Assembly: GCA_964429655.1 (NCBI GenBank)
Contig: CAYSCZ010000010.1
Coordinates: forward strand, 7,042-71,041
From: CAYSCZ01 sp964429655
GTDB taxonomy: Bacteria; Bacteroidota; Bacteroidia; Cytophagales; Cyclobacteriaceae
DNA: 64,000 bases
Direction: 5' to 3'
Shown here piece after piece: positions 18,404-26,889 of the stretch; the stretch's first letter is position 1; the number at the start of each line of letters is the position of its first letter. Position numbers and translations under genes: made by a program. Below the pieces are notes generated by a model. That model saw only the letters and a program-made list of their open reading frames with translations, had not been told where the DNA came from and did not search any database.

Positions 18404-18974
18404 ATACAATCCTGATATTAAAATATCATTAGATAGGCAGCTTTTATGGCTGCTTTTTTTATTAAGTGGTCTTACATTTCTATATGCCGGATGCGAGGAG
18501 AATACCAGCAAGGTGTCTACAGAGACGTATAAAGGCCCCATATTTGAATTTGATACCGTTAGTGTTATTTTCAGTGACTCAGGCTACGTTAGGGTAAACC
18601 TGGAGTCTACAAAAGAATTAATGTATTTAAACAGAGATAGGGAGTGGCCGAATGGAATGGAATTGACATTTTATGATAAAGATGGTAGTGTTACTTCACA
18701 CTTCAGGGCTGACAGAGTTTACTATTTCAGGGAGGGTAATTATTATCAGTCAAATGGTAATGTGATCCTAAAAAGTGTTGAAAATGGAGACCAGTTAAAC
18801 ACTGAAGAGCTATTCTGGGAACCGGATAAAGAAAAATTTTATACTGATAAATTCGTAACTATATTATCAGGAGATGAAGTTCATAAAGGTGAGGGAATGA
18901 CTTCGAACCAGGATTTCTCAAGTTATCGAATTCTTAAACCAACAGGTACTTTAGTTATTGAAGAAGAACTTTGA
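18396..18974 (+). CDS. lptC: LPS export ABC transporter periplasmic protein LptC (lipoprotein)
   Basis: 192 residues. The N-terminal hydrophobic helix ends in a lipobox LYAGC (Cys 33). This is followed by the LptC fold: RVNLESTKELMYL, GMELTFYDKDGSVTSHFRADRVYY, YYQSNGNVILKS and DKFVTILSGDEVHKGEGMTSNQD. It would link inner-membrane LptFG to LptA in lipopolysaccharide transport. The start is GTG at 18396, overlapping the preceding stop by 8 bases. The next gene overlaps its stop (TTGA). The family call is by pattern; Bacteroidota LptC proteins are typically lipidated like this. Confidence 0.85.
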   Translation: MTKYNPDIKISLDRQLLWLLFLLSGLTFLYAGCEENTSKVSTETYKGPIFEFDTVSVIFSDSGYVRVNLESTKELMYLNRDREWPNGMELTFYDKDGSVTSHFRADRVYYFREGNYYQSNGNVILKSVENGDQLNTEELFWEPDKEKFYTDKFVTILSGDEVHKGEGMTSNQDFSSYRILKPTGTLVIEEEL

Positions 18975-19156
18975 AGCTACTCAATACCATATTAATCCCA
19001 GTCTCTGTCGCACTTCTGATCATAGGCATGCATCAACTAATAGTAGTGGGCATAACGCATTCCTATTGGATTTTTATGTTAAGTGTATCCCTATTACTTC
19101 TGTATAAGTTTCAAAAAGAAAAGGTGCGCACAAAAAATAAGAGAAGGAAGAAATAA
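18971..19156 (+). CDS. Small two-helix membrane protein
   Basis: 61 residues with two hydrophobic helices (about 4-28 and 31-46) and a very basic C-terminal tail (KEKVRTKNKRRKK). The start is TTG at 18971 overlapping the lptC stop; no ATG is available in frame. The next gene starts at its last base, so it is embedded in the operon, which supports translation. Function unknown. Confidence 0.65.
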   Translation: MKLLNTILIPVSVALLIIGMHQLIVVGITHSYWIFMLSVSLLLLYKFQKEKVRTKNKRRKK

Positions 19157-20442
19157 TGGATGCTTCGGAATTAAGTATAATTCTAATTTGTCTGCTATTT
19201 TCAGCTTTCTTCTCCGGAATAGAAATAGCTTTCTTGTCCGCGGACAACCTCCGGATAGAATTAAAAAAATCGAAAGGCACTATAAATGGGAGATTGCTCT
19301 CCGTCTTTACTAAGAATAAAAGCAATTTTATTGCTACGATCCTTGTTGGTAACAACCTTGCCCTGGTCTTTTATGGAATTTATATGGCAAAGGTATTCGA
19401 ACCATTAATAAGCTCTTTTCTTCCAGAATTCCTGGATTCGTCAATCATTGTTTTGGTCATTCAGACAGTTATAGCAACCATTATTGTACTGGTAACCGCA
19501 GAATTTATCCCAAAAAGCCTTTTCCTGATCAATCCAGATTTTTTAATTACATTTTTTGCTGTTCCTATGGCAATTATATTCTACTTGTTTTACCCGGTAG
19601 TAATTATGATTTCAGGGTTTTCAAAGTTTTTGATTACCAATATCTTTAAACTGGAATATTCCGAAGAAAAACCGGTTTTTGGTCTTACCGACCTTAATAA
19701 CTACATAAAAAGCATCTTTCATCACAATAGTGAGCAAGGGGAAGATTCAGAAGTAAACACAAGAATCATAAACAACGCTCTGGAATTTAAATCAGTAAAA
19801 GTCAGGGAATGCATGATTCCAAGAACGGAAATCGTAGGGTGTGAGATTAATGATTCTGTCGAGGAGATGAAACAAAGGTTTATAGAAAGCAAACATTCTA
19901 AAATTATAATTTATAAAGAAACAATTGATGATGTCATTGGCTATGTCCACTCATTGGAATTGTTTAAAAAACCAAGAGACATCAAAAGCATCCTTACGCC
20001 AATCATAATCGTGCCGGAAACAATGCCTGCTAATGAACTGATGATTTCCTTTATTCAGCAGAGAAAGAGCTTAGCACTGGTTGTAGATGAGTTTGGAGGA
20101 ACCTCTGGGATCGTTAGCATGGAGGATATTATTGAAGAAATATTCGGTGATATTCAGGATGAGCATGATGACAATTTTTTGATAGAAGAGAAAATTTCTG
20201 ATAATACTTACCTTCTAAGCGCAAGACATGAAGTGGACTATCTTAACGAAAAGTATAACTGGGACTTACCGACAGGGGATTATGATACACTGGGAGGACT
20301 AATACTGGCATACAATGAAAATTTACCCAAAGCCAATGACATCATTGAAATTGGTCCTTTCGTTATACTAATCTCGACTATGGAGGAAAATAAAATAGGT
20401 AAAGTGAAATTAACGATCTTGGATAGGCTGGAAGAAGTGTAA
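19156..20442 (+). CDS. CNNM/CorC-type hemolysin-family membrane protein
   Basis: 428 residues in three parts. A DUF21 (CNNM) membrane domain (about 1-170; FFSGIEIAFLSADNLRIEL, TAEFIPKSLFLINPD) comes first. Two CBS motifs follow (about 200-335; VKVRECMIPRTEIVGCE, LALVVDEFGGTSGIVSMEDIIEEIFGDIQDE). A CorC_HlyC domain closes it (LPTGDYDTLGGLILA). Proteins of this class act in magnesium or other divalent-cation efflux. Some Bacteroidota members (GldE) are linked to gliding; the absence of gldD nearby argues for the generic call. Confidence 0.9.
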   Translation: MDASELSIILICLLFSAFFSGIEIAFLSADNLRIELKKSKGTINGRLLSVFTKNKSNFIATILVGNNLALVFYGIYMAKVFEPLISSFLPEFLDSSIIVLVIQTVIATIIVLVTAEFIPKSLFLINPDFLITFFAVPMAIIFYLFYPVVIMISGFSKFLITNIFKLEYSEEKPVFGLTDLNNYIKSIFHHNSEQGEDSEVNTRIINNALEFKSVKVRECMIPRTEIVGCEINDSVEEMKQRFIESKHSKIIIYKETIDDVIGYVHSLELFKKPRDIKSILTPIIIVPETMPANELMISFIQQRKSLALVVDEFGGTSGIVSMEDIIEEIFGDIQDEHDDNFLIEEKISDNTYLLSARHEVDYLNEKYNWDLPTGDYDTLGGLILAYNENLPKANDIIEIGPFVILISTMEENKIGKVKLTILDRLEEV

Positions 20443-20446
20443 AGGA

Positions 20447-20479
20447 TTTTGATTAACTAAATCAATATAACTATTTTTG
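20447..20479 (+). promoter_or_regulatory. Bacteroidota promoter for the PpiD-like gene
   Basis: A -33 element TTTTG (20447-20451) is followed after 20 bases by TATTTTTG (20472-20479), both fitting the phylum consensus. The ATG is 22 bases further on. The sequence after the -7 box repeats that of the promoter at 8565. Confidence 0.7.
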
Positions 20480-20501
20480 CGCCTATTTTAATTTAATATT
20501 T

Positions 20502-22616
20502 ATGGCTTTAATTAATAAGATAAGGGAGAAAACAGGTCTACTGGTTGGAGTTGTTGCGTTTGGTTTAATATTGTTTTTGGTTGGCGGCGATATTCTAGGC
20601 CCGAATTCAGTTTTATTGGGAAGTAATAGTACCGAAATTGGAGAAATTGCCGGGGAAGAAGTGGAACTAAAAGATTTCCAGGAGAAAGTAGATGAATTAT
20701 CTTATAACTTCGCAATAAATTCAGGTAAAAACCCTAACAGCCAGGAACTTGAGCAGATCAGAAAACAAGCCTGGAGCAGCCTTATAGATGAGATTGCTTA
20801 TAAAAAGCAATATGATGAAGTAGGTGTAAAAGTGCCCGATGAAGAAGTGGTGGACATGGTTCAGGGGAATAACATTAGCCCAAGAATAAAACAAGCATTC
20901 ACAAATCCTGAGACTGGTGAGTTTAGCAAGCAACAAATTATATCCTTTCTTCAAAATATTAACAATCTCCCGGCCCAACAGCAAGCATCGTGGTTTGCAT
21001 TTGAAGCTTCTTTAGTGCCAGTTAGATTACGGGAAAAATATGCCAATCTATTGGCTAAAACCAATTATGTCACCAAAGAAGAAGCCAGAGATTTTTATCA
21101 AATATCAAATACGACAGCAAATATCAAATACCTTTATGTGCCTTACAGAAGTATAAGTGACTCCGTAATCGATTTCAGTAATGATGAACTGAAAAATTAT
21201 TTGCTAGAAAACAGTGAAAAATATCAAAGAGAAGAAAGCCGAAGCCTTTTGTATGTCAGTTTTGATATTGCGCCTACCAAAAGCGATAGCATGCAAGTGC
21301 TAAAAGAGATAAAGGACGTAAGAAATGGCATATCAAATGCTAGAAATGACTCAATCTTTGCCAAAGTAAACTCTGAGGCAGATAATCCCTATTCGGTTTA
21401 TACACCTGATATAATACCGGAGGTGCTTATCGATGATCAAGGAAATTTTGTAGAGGATAGATATGTATCGGAAATAAAAGTAGAAAGAGGTTCTTATGTA
21501 TTCTACAAAATGATAAATTCATTTGAAGGGGATGAAGACTATGCACGAGCCAGCCATATACTAATCAAATGGGAGAGTGAAAGTGAAGATGATAAAACCA
21601 AAGCCAGGGAAGAAGCACAGGAAATTCTAAATGAGATCAAGCGGGGGGCAAATTTTGCAGATATGGCTCAAAAGCATGGAACTGATGGAACAAAAAATAG
21701 AGGTGGGGATCTAGGTTGGTTTGGCCGTGGAAGAATGGTGGAGCCATTCCAGAAAGCTGTGTTTAACGCCAATAATACCGGATTAATTAATGAACTGGTT
21801 GAAACCCGATTTGGCTATCATATAATCAAAGTCACTAACACAAAAACAAACAAGCAATTCACCATATCAAAAATTGTAAAAGAAATATACCCTTCCGATC
21901 AAACGGTCAATAGTGCCTACAGAGAAGCAGACCTGTTTGCTTCACAGGTTAATGGGGTTAATGATTTCTCCACTGTAGCCGCCGAGAAAGGTCTAAGGCC
22001 ACGGAATGTACCAAATGTAAAAAAGCAAGATCAAAGTCTTGGGAATATAAAAGAAGCAAGAAGAGTGGTGACGTGGTTGTATAACGATGCCTCCGTTGGT
22101 GAGGTAAGTCAGGTTTTTGATTTAAATGATCAGTACCTGGTAGCAGTTATGACGAGCGAACAAAAAGAGGGTACAGCCACCCTGGATGATGTTAGAAATG
22201 ACATCAAAAGGAAAGTTTTACATAAGAAAAAAGCAGAACGAATCATAGAAAATCTAAATAACATAACTTTTGAAAGCTTGGAACAAATAGCAGATGAATA
22301 CGGTGAAGATGCAAATGTATATACTGCGAATAACCTCAAGATGAATGAAAACAATATTAAAGAGGTAGGATTTGCTCCAGAAGCGGTTGGGGCAATATTT
22401 GCTTTAGAAGAAGGAAAAAGAACCGCTCCTCTTGATGTAGAAAATGGCGTAATTATTATTGAATTAATACAAATAAATAATCCGGCAGAACTAAACGACT
22501 ATTCTACTTATAAAGAACAAATAGCGAGGAACAGAAGTGGAAGAATAAACTACAATCTTAATCAAGCTATTATAGATTTTGCTGATATTGAGGATAAGAG
22601 ATATAAATTCTTTTAA
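20502..22616 (+). CDS. PpiD/SurA-like periplasmic peptidyl-prolyl isomerase
   Basis: 704 residues. An uncleaved N-terminal membrane anchor (about 12-29, GLLVGVVAFGLILFLVGGDI) is followed by a SurA_N-type helical domain (VELKDFQEKVDEL; LIDEIAYKKQYDEVGV) and one parvulin domain around residues 345-445 (YARASHILIKWES, GADFADMA-like ANFADMAQKHG, GGDLGWFGRGRMVEPFQ, TRFGYHIIKV). A second, degenerate rotamase-like half follows. It would fold or hold outer-membrane proteins. It has its own promoter, a strong terminator follows, and it closes the coaX-lptC run. Confidence 0.92.
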   Translation: MALINKIREKTGLLVGVVAFGLILFLVGGDILGPNSVLLGSNSTEIGEIAGEEVELKDFQEKVDELSYNFAINSGKNPNSQELEQIRKQAWSSLIDEIAYKKQYDEVGVKVPDEEVVDMVQGNNISPRIKQAFTNPETGEFSKQQIISFLQNINNLPAQQQASWFAFEASLVPVRLREKYANLLAKTNYVTKEEARDFYQISNTTANIKYLYVPYRSISDSVIDFSNDELKNYLLENSEKYQREESRSLLYVSFDIAPTKSDSMQVLKEIKDVRNGISNARNDSIFAKVNSEADNPYSVYTPDIIPEVLIDDQGNFVEDRYVSEIKVERGSYVFYKMINSFEGDEDYARASHILIKWESESEDDKTKAREEAQEILNEIKRGANFADMAQKHGTDGTKNRGGDLGWFGRGRMVEPFQKAVFNANNTGLINELVETRFGYHIIKVTNTKTNKQFTISKIVKEIYPSDQTVNSAYREADLFASQVNGVNDFSTVAAEKGLRPRNVPNVKKQDQSLGNIKEARRVVTWLYNDASVGEVSQVFDLNDQYLVAVMTSEQKEGTATLDDVRNDIKRKVLHKKKAERIIENLNNITFESLEQIADEYGEDANVYTANNLKMNENNIKEVGFAPEAVGAIFALEEGKRTAPLDVENGVIIIELIQINNPAELNDYSTYKEQIARNRSGRINYNLNQAIIDFADIEDKRYKFF

Positions 22617-22640
22617 TTTTATCCTTACATTATTAATACT

Positions 22641-22665
22641 AAGCCGGAGATAACCCGGCTTTTTT
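22641..22665 (+). terminator. Rho-independent terminator after the PpiD-like gene
   Basis: AAGCCGG (22641-22647) pairs with CCGGCTT (22655-22661) around a 7-base loop, and the T-run continues to 22665. Confidence 0.85.
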
Positions 22666-22682
22666 ATTCTAAATTTAGTTTT

Positions 22683-22949
22683 ATGAATCAAGAGGGGCCA
22701 ATACAAAGATTTAAAGAAAAGTTAGACTCCCAACACTCATTTCCAGGGAAATATATTTTTAAGTTCATTGTGCCAATAGAACAAAAAAATGAAGTATTGA
22801 AAATCCTTCCTAATGGCGAAGTATATTTCAAATCTTCTAAAAAAGAAAACTATATCAGTATTACCTCGGTTGCTAAGATGGAGTCATCCGATAATGTGAT
22901 AAAGATTTATGAAAATGCTTATCAAATAAAAGGAATCATCTCTCTTTAA
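22683..22949 (+). CDS. DUF493-family protein
   Basis: 88 residues. The order FKEKLDSQHSFPGKYIFKFIVP, KNEVLKILPNGEVYFKSSKK, ENYISITSVAKMESSDNVIKIYENAYQIKGIISL fits the small ferredoxin-like DUF493 (YbeD-type) family, whose biochemical role is unclear. It is the first gene after the terminator and precedes a pterin dehydratase gene by 10 bases. Confidence 0.8.
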   Translation: MNQEGPIQRFKEKLDSQHSFPGKYIFKFIVPIEQKNEVLKILPNGEVYFKSSKKENYISITSVAKMESSDNVIKIYENAYQIKGIISL

Positions 22950-22959
22950 ATAATTGAAT

Positions 22960-23190
22960 ATGTGGAAAGAAGAAAATAATAAGTTAACCAGAAAATTTGA
23001 ATTCAGAGACTTTTCGGAAGCTTTTGGTTTCATGACAAAGGTCGCTATCGCAGCCGAAAAAATGGATCACCATCCCAGATGGCAAAACGTTTACAATCAG
23101 GTCACCATAGAACTATCGACCCATGATGCTGGTGATGTGGTAACTGATAAAGATCATAAGCTGGCGAAAGCAATCGATTCATTATTGTAA
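22960..23190 (+). CDS. 4a-hydroxytetrahydrobiopterin dehydratase-like (PCD/DCoH)
   Basis: 76 residues from ATG 22960; a TTG two codons earlier is less likely. The PCD signature is visible: LTRKFEFRDFSEAFGFMTKVA, then EKMDHHPRWQNVYNQVTIELSTHDAGDVVTDKDHKLA written here in overlapping parts as MDHHPRW and NQVTIELSTHD. The two adjacent histidines of the DHHP motif are the catalytic residues. It may recycle pterins or act in another pathway, since no aromatic hydroxylase lies nearby. Confidence 0.9.
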   Translation: MWKEENNKLTRKFEFRDFSEAFGFMTKVAIAAEKMDHHPRWQNVYNQVTIELSTHDAGDVVTDKDHKLAKAIDSLL

Positions 23191-23193
23191 TTA

Positions 23194-23898
23194 ATGCCTG
23201 AAAAGGTATCACTATACATCGTTCCTACACCTATTGGAAACCTTGAAGATATTACATTCAGGGCGGTACGTATATTAAAATCTGCAGATCTCATACTTTG
23301 TGAAGACACACGCACCTCTTCGCACTTATTGCGGCATTACGAAGTGGTCACCCCTTTAAAGAGTTTCCATGCATTTAATGAGCACAAAACGCTTTTAAAG
23401 GTCTTAAGTGATCTCGAAGAAGGCAAAATATTAGCCTTGATATCTGATGCTGGTACGCCGGGTATTTCTGATCCCGGTTACTTGCTGGTGAGTGAGTGCA
23501 TCAAAAAAAATATTAAAATATCCTGTCTGCCTGGTCCTACGGCTTTTATTCCGGCGTTGGTGAATTCAGGTTTCTATATTGACAGATTCACATTCGAAGG
23601 GTTTTTACCCCAAAAGAAAGGACGGCAAACACGTTTAAGCGGTCTATCAGAAGACCCAAGAACCATGGTTTTCTATGAGTCACCATATCGTTTGCTCAAA
23701 ACCTTGCACGATTTTAAAGCGTTTTTTGGTGACACCAGAAGGGTTACGGTTTCAAGAGAATTAACCAAAGTTTTTGAAGAATGTATAAGAGGAAGTTTAA
23801 ATGATGTAATTTTCCATTACTCTAACCAAACGGTTAAAGGTGAAATTGTAATCATTGTTGAAGGAAAAAAAGAAGCAACCAAAAATGATCGACCTTGA
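23194..23898 (+). CDS. rsmI: 16S rRNA (cytidine(1402)-2'-O)-methyltransferase
   Basis: 234 residues. It is a tetrapyrrole-methylase-fold enzyme that methylates C1402 of 16S rRNA in the decoding centre. Motifs: YIVPTPIGNLEDITFRAVR, LCEDTRTSSHLLRHY, LISDAGTPGISDPGYLLV, LPGPTAFIPALVNSGF, FEGFLPQKKGRQ and VSRELTKVFEE. Its end overlaps the following phosphatase gene by 14 bases. Confidence 0.96.
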   Translation: MPEKVSLYIVPTPIGNLEDITFRAVRILKSADLILCEDTRTSSHLLRHYEVVTPLKSFHAFNEHKTLLKVLSDLEEGKILALISDAGTPGISDPGYLLVSECIKKNIKISCLPGPTAFIPALVNSGFYIDRFTFEGFLPQKKGRQTRLSGLSEDPRTMVFYESPYRLLKTLHDFKAFFGDTRRVTVSRELTKVFEECIRGSLNDVIFHYSNQTVKGEIVIIVEGKKEATKNDRP

Positions 23899-24673
23899 TA
23901 AGATTCTTGAAAGTGTTATCGAAATTGCCAAAGATGTAGGAACCTTTATTATTAACGAACGGGTCAGTTTTGACATACAAAAAGTAGAAATAAAAGGTAA
24001 AAATGACCTGGTATCTTATGTAGACAAAGAGGCGGAAAAAATTATTGTCAGCAAGCTTAAAGCATTGATTACCGGTGCCGGATTCATAACCGAAGAAAAT
24101 ACGATCAACAAAACCTCTGATCAATATAATTGGATTATTGACCCGCTCGATGGCACCACTAATTTTATACATGGCCTTCCGCTGTATTCCGTAAGTATTG
24201 CCCTGGCCAAACATGGGGAAATTTTATTGGGTGTTGTTTATGAAATAAATAAAGGGGAGTGTTTTTATACACATAAGTATATTAAATCCTACTGCAATGG
24301 TGGAATTATTAAGGTCTCTGAAGCAAAGCATATAGCTGACAGTTTATTTGCTACAGGTTTCCCTATTCATAACTTTAGTAAGAAAGACCACTACCTGGCC
24401 ATCCTTAATGAACTGATGGGAAATGCCCATGGACTAAGAAGGTTGGGTAGTGCTGCTGTTGATCTTGCTTACGTAGCTGCGGGCAGGTACGAAGCTTACT
24501 TTGAGTATAACCTAAACCCATGGGATGTTGCAGCGGGAGCCATCGTTGTAAAAAATGCAGGTGGTAAGGTTTCTGATTTCAGAGGGGGGGATAACTATCT
24601 TTACGGAAGAGAAATTGTTGCTTCCAATCAAATTCATGATGACCTATTAGCATTGATTAACCGGCACTGGTAA
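23885..24673 (+). CDS. Inositol monophosphatase family protein
   Basis: 262 residues from ATG 23885 (MIDLDKILESV). The longer frame from TTG 23855 sits wholly inside rsmI and is not conserved-looking. The metal-dependent phosphatase motifs are GAGFITEEN, IDPLDGTTNFIHGLPLYSVSIAL (metal site 1) and NPWDVAAGAIVVKNAGGKVSDF (site 2). It could act on inositol-1-phosphate or on other sugar or nucleotide phosphates (SuhB/CysQ-like). It is convergent with mscS, one base apart. Confidence 0.92.
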   Translation: MIDLDKILESVIEIAKDVGTFIINERVSFDIQKVEIKGKNDLVSYVDKEAEKIIVSKLKALITGAGFITEENTINKTSDQYNWIIDPLDGTTNFIHGLPLYSVSIALAKHGEILLGVVYEINKGECFYTHKYIKSYCNGGIIKVSEAKHIADSLFATGFPIHNFSKKDHYLAILNELMGNAHGLRRLGSAAVDLAYVAAGRYEAYFEYNLNPWDVAAGAIVVKNAGGKVSDFRGGDNYLYGREIVASNQIHDDLLALINRHW

Positions 24674-24674
24674 T

Positions 24675-25565
24675 TTAATTTGAGAACGTTGCCATATCAG
24701 TTTTAAGATCATTTTTGAATGCGTGTTGATGCGTTTTAATTCCTTCTTCCTTGAACCTGATAATCATTTGTTTTCTTATATCGTTTGATAGCTCCCAAAC
24801 ATTTGAAGGGGATGACCCCCAACCTGCGACCCAACATCGATAGCCCTCCTTTCCCATCTCCATGATCCAAAATGAAGGCTCCTCAACGTTTTCAAAATAT
24901 TGACTGTCTTTTGTAGCCTGTACAGCAATTCTCTTGACCTTATCAGGTGGAGTATCATAGGACACCCAAAATTCAACCCTGGCCCATTGGTAAGTATCTT
25001 TCAGGGTGCAGTTGACAAATTCTTTTGTAAGCATTAGAGTATTCGGAATGATTAGTCTTCGCCAGTTCCAAATCTTAACAATTATGTGTGTTAAGGTAAC
25101 ATCCTCAATGGTGCCGTAGTTCTGATCTATTATTACCGTATCCCCAATTCTGAATGGCTTATTAAAAGAAAGCAAAATACCGGATATAAAATTTTCAATA
25201 AATGGTTTTGACGCTATACCTATTATAACCGCTGAAGATGCAATTAGAATGGAAATTATGGTAGTAGGTACTCTATCAAGAAATGGTAATATTAATAAGA
25301 GGACCCATATGACAAATACAATTACAGAGAGTGTTTTCTGAACGATGGAAAAGCGGTTATTAATATTAAGTAGTGCACCCCTCTCCATAGTCTCCTCATA
25401 ATTTTTCTCAGGTGAGGAGGTAGCTACAGCGGTCATATAGTCAGCCTTTGGTAGGTCGCTCCTTCTTTTTTTTACAGTTTTTGCAACTACCAAATTGATA
25501 ATATAAATAACCGTAGGCCCTATCAGTCCAACAGTTAAGAGGTAGATTATGTCGCTGCGATCCAT
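24675..25565 (-). CDS. Mechanosensitive ion channel, MscS family
   Basis: 296 residues. There are three or four hydrophobic segments: about 8-28, 76-92, 98-116, then the pore-lining helix region SAVIIGIASKPFIENFISGILLSFNKPFRIGD. The beta domain follows (DTVIIDQNYGTIEDVTLTHIIVKIWNWRRLIIPNT), which is the MscS hallmark. It acts as a tension-gated safety valve or as a more specialised MscS homologue. It is followed upstream, on the same strand, by a PiT-like gene 16 bases away. Confidence 0.93.
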   Translation of the reverse strand: MDRSDIIYLLTVGLIGPTVIYIINLVVAKTVKKRRSDLPKADYMTAVATSSPEKNYEETMERGALLNINNRFSIVQKTLSVIVFVIWVLLLILPFLDRVPTTIISILIASSAVIIGIASKPFIENFISGILLSFNKPFRIGDTVIIDQNYGTIEDVTLTHIIVKIWNWRRLIIPNTLMLTKEFVNCTLKDTYQWARVEFWVSYDTPPDKVKRIAVQATKDSQYFENVEEPSFWIMEMGKEGYRCWVAGWGSSPSNVWELSNDIRKQMIIRFKEEGIKTHQHAFKNDLKTDMATFSN

Positions 25566-25581
25566 CTTAGATTAAGAATAA

Positions 25582-26649
25582 CTAAAAAATATTTAACAAA
25601 CTTTCACGCATGGCATCGTTTATCGCTACCGCCAGTATTAGTGAGATCAATAACCCAATGGCCGCGTTTCTCATATCCTTTCCAATCATCCAAACGCTAT
25701 ATTTAACCCCAGGTTGCCTTAGTTTTTTATCTTTTTGAAGATTAATGGCTAGCTCCCTTCCTCCAAGCAAACCAATAAAAACCCAAGTGGTACTTATTGG
25801 AATAGTGCTGACTACTTTTAAGTAATACAACAGGATAGCGTAAACAAAATCAATTATAGTGGCAGCCCGAACATCGGTTACATCTGATTTTTCGTTTACT
25901 ATACTTTGAATCTTGTCCCCCTTAAGATAGAATAAAAACCCCAGGCCAATGAAAATAAAAAAGACAAAAAATAAAAACTGACCTGTATCTAATTGACGAG
26001 GAAGAACCACTGCGATATTAGCTGCATCCTGCATTACCCAAACGGACCATAAGGTACCACTGGTTATCCATTGCAAAGGATACCAGTATCCCGGGATTCT
26101 GGAGTGCCTGTATTTTTCAAAGTACTTGGTCACAATGCTCCAAACAATCATTGCTGCCAAAAACGCCAGTATATAGCCAAAAAAACTTTTGCCCAGTATG
26201 CTGCCTATTGAACTCACTTTTGTTGAGAAAGAGCTTAATAAAAGAATAGAGGTAGAGACCGGCATCTTGAAACGTGTAAGTATCAGTAGAACCACGGGAG
26301 CAAAAACCTGCAAAAAAACAAATTCTTGGGGCGCTTTATCTAATCCCGGGGTTTGCAATCTTTGGTAACTTATATCACCATCATTCAATATGAAGCTGTA
26401 GGTTACCGTGAACACAAAAATAAGTCCCATAAATAACCACAAGAGATACCATGGTCTTCGGGAATTTGATGATATAAATGTACCTATGGTTTGTATGCTA
26501 TCATTTGCGATGGCCGAGTATGCGGCCAGCATAAATGCCAACCACATGGCTAGTTGTCTATACGGGTAAACTACAGCACATAAGATGGTAAGGATAACAA
26601 GGATAAATAAGTAATACTTCTCCTTTTTTATTATTCTGGACAGATTCAT
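25582..26649 (-). CDS. PiT-like (inorganic phosphate transporter-like) membrane protein
   Basis: 355 residues with roughly 9-10 membrane helices. Two segments look like the repeated PiT signature: YSAIANDSIQTIGTFIS near residue 43 and STIPISTTWVFIGLLGGREL near 285. The asparagine-aspartate pair and the 'P-S-T-T' motif are retained. The cytoplasmic loop is short compared with classical PiT proteins of 400-500 residues. It lies directly upstream of mscS and divergent from a Na/Pi cotransporter, which supports an ion or phosphate role. Substrate remains inference. Confidence 0.65.
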   Translation of the reverse strand: MNLSRIIKKEKYYLFILVILTILCAVVYPYRQLAMWLAFMLAAYSAIANDSIQTIGTFISSNSRRPWYLLWLFMGLIFVFTVTYSFILNDGDISYQRLQTPGLDKAPQEFVFLQVFAPVVLLILTRFKMPVSTSILLLSSFSTKVSSIGSILGKSFFGYILAFLAAMIVWSIVTKYFEKYRHSRIPGYWYPLQWITSGTLWSVWVMQDAANIAVVLPRQLDTGQFLFFVFFIFIGLGFLFYLKGDKIQSIVNEKSDVTDVRAATIIDFVYAILLYYLKVVSTIPISTTWVFIGLLGGRELAINLQKDKKLRQPGVKYSVWMIGKDMRNAAIGLLISLILAVAINDAMRESLLNIF

Positions 26650-26812
26650 AAGTAGCTTTTTAGTTGGTGCAGAGCAGGTATGGTTACAATGTTAAATAAA
26701 AGTTAATATTAACTCAATTTTTAAACCGCTATCTGTCAGATTATTACAATTCATAACCTGTCTTTCATAAAGCCGGGATAAGATTAACATAGCCTTTACA
26801 GGTATACAATCA

Positions 26813-26840
26813 TTTGTAGCACGGTATTTAAATATTTTTG
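26813..26840 (+). promoter_or_regulatory. Putative promoter for the Na/Pi cotransporter gene
   Basis: TTTG (26813-26816), a 16-base spacer, then TATTTTTG (26833-26840). The -7 box fits TAnnTTTG exactly; the spacer is a little short. The ATG at 26890 lies 49 bases downstream. Confidence 0.5.
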
Positions 26841-26889
26841 CACTTTTTACATATTGATTTGTTGAGTAAGATTGAAGCAGCGTAATTTC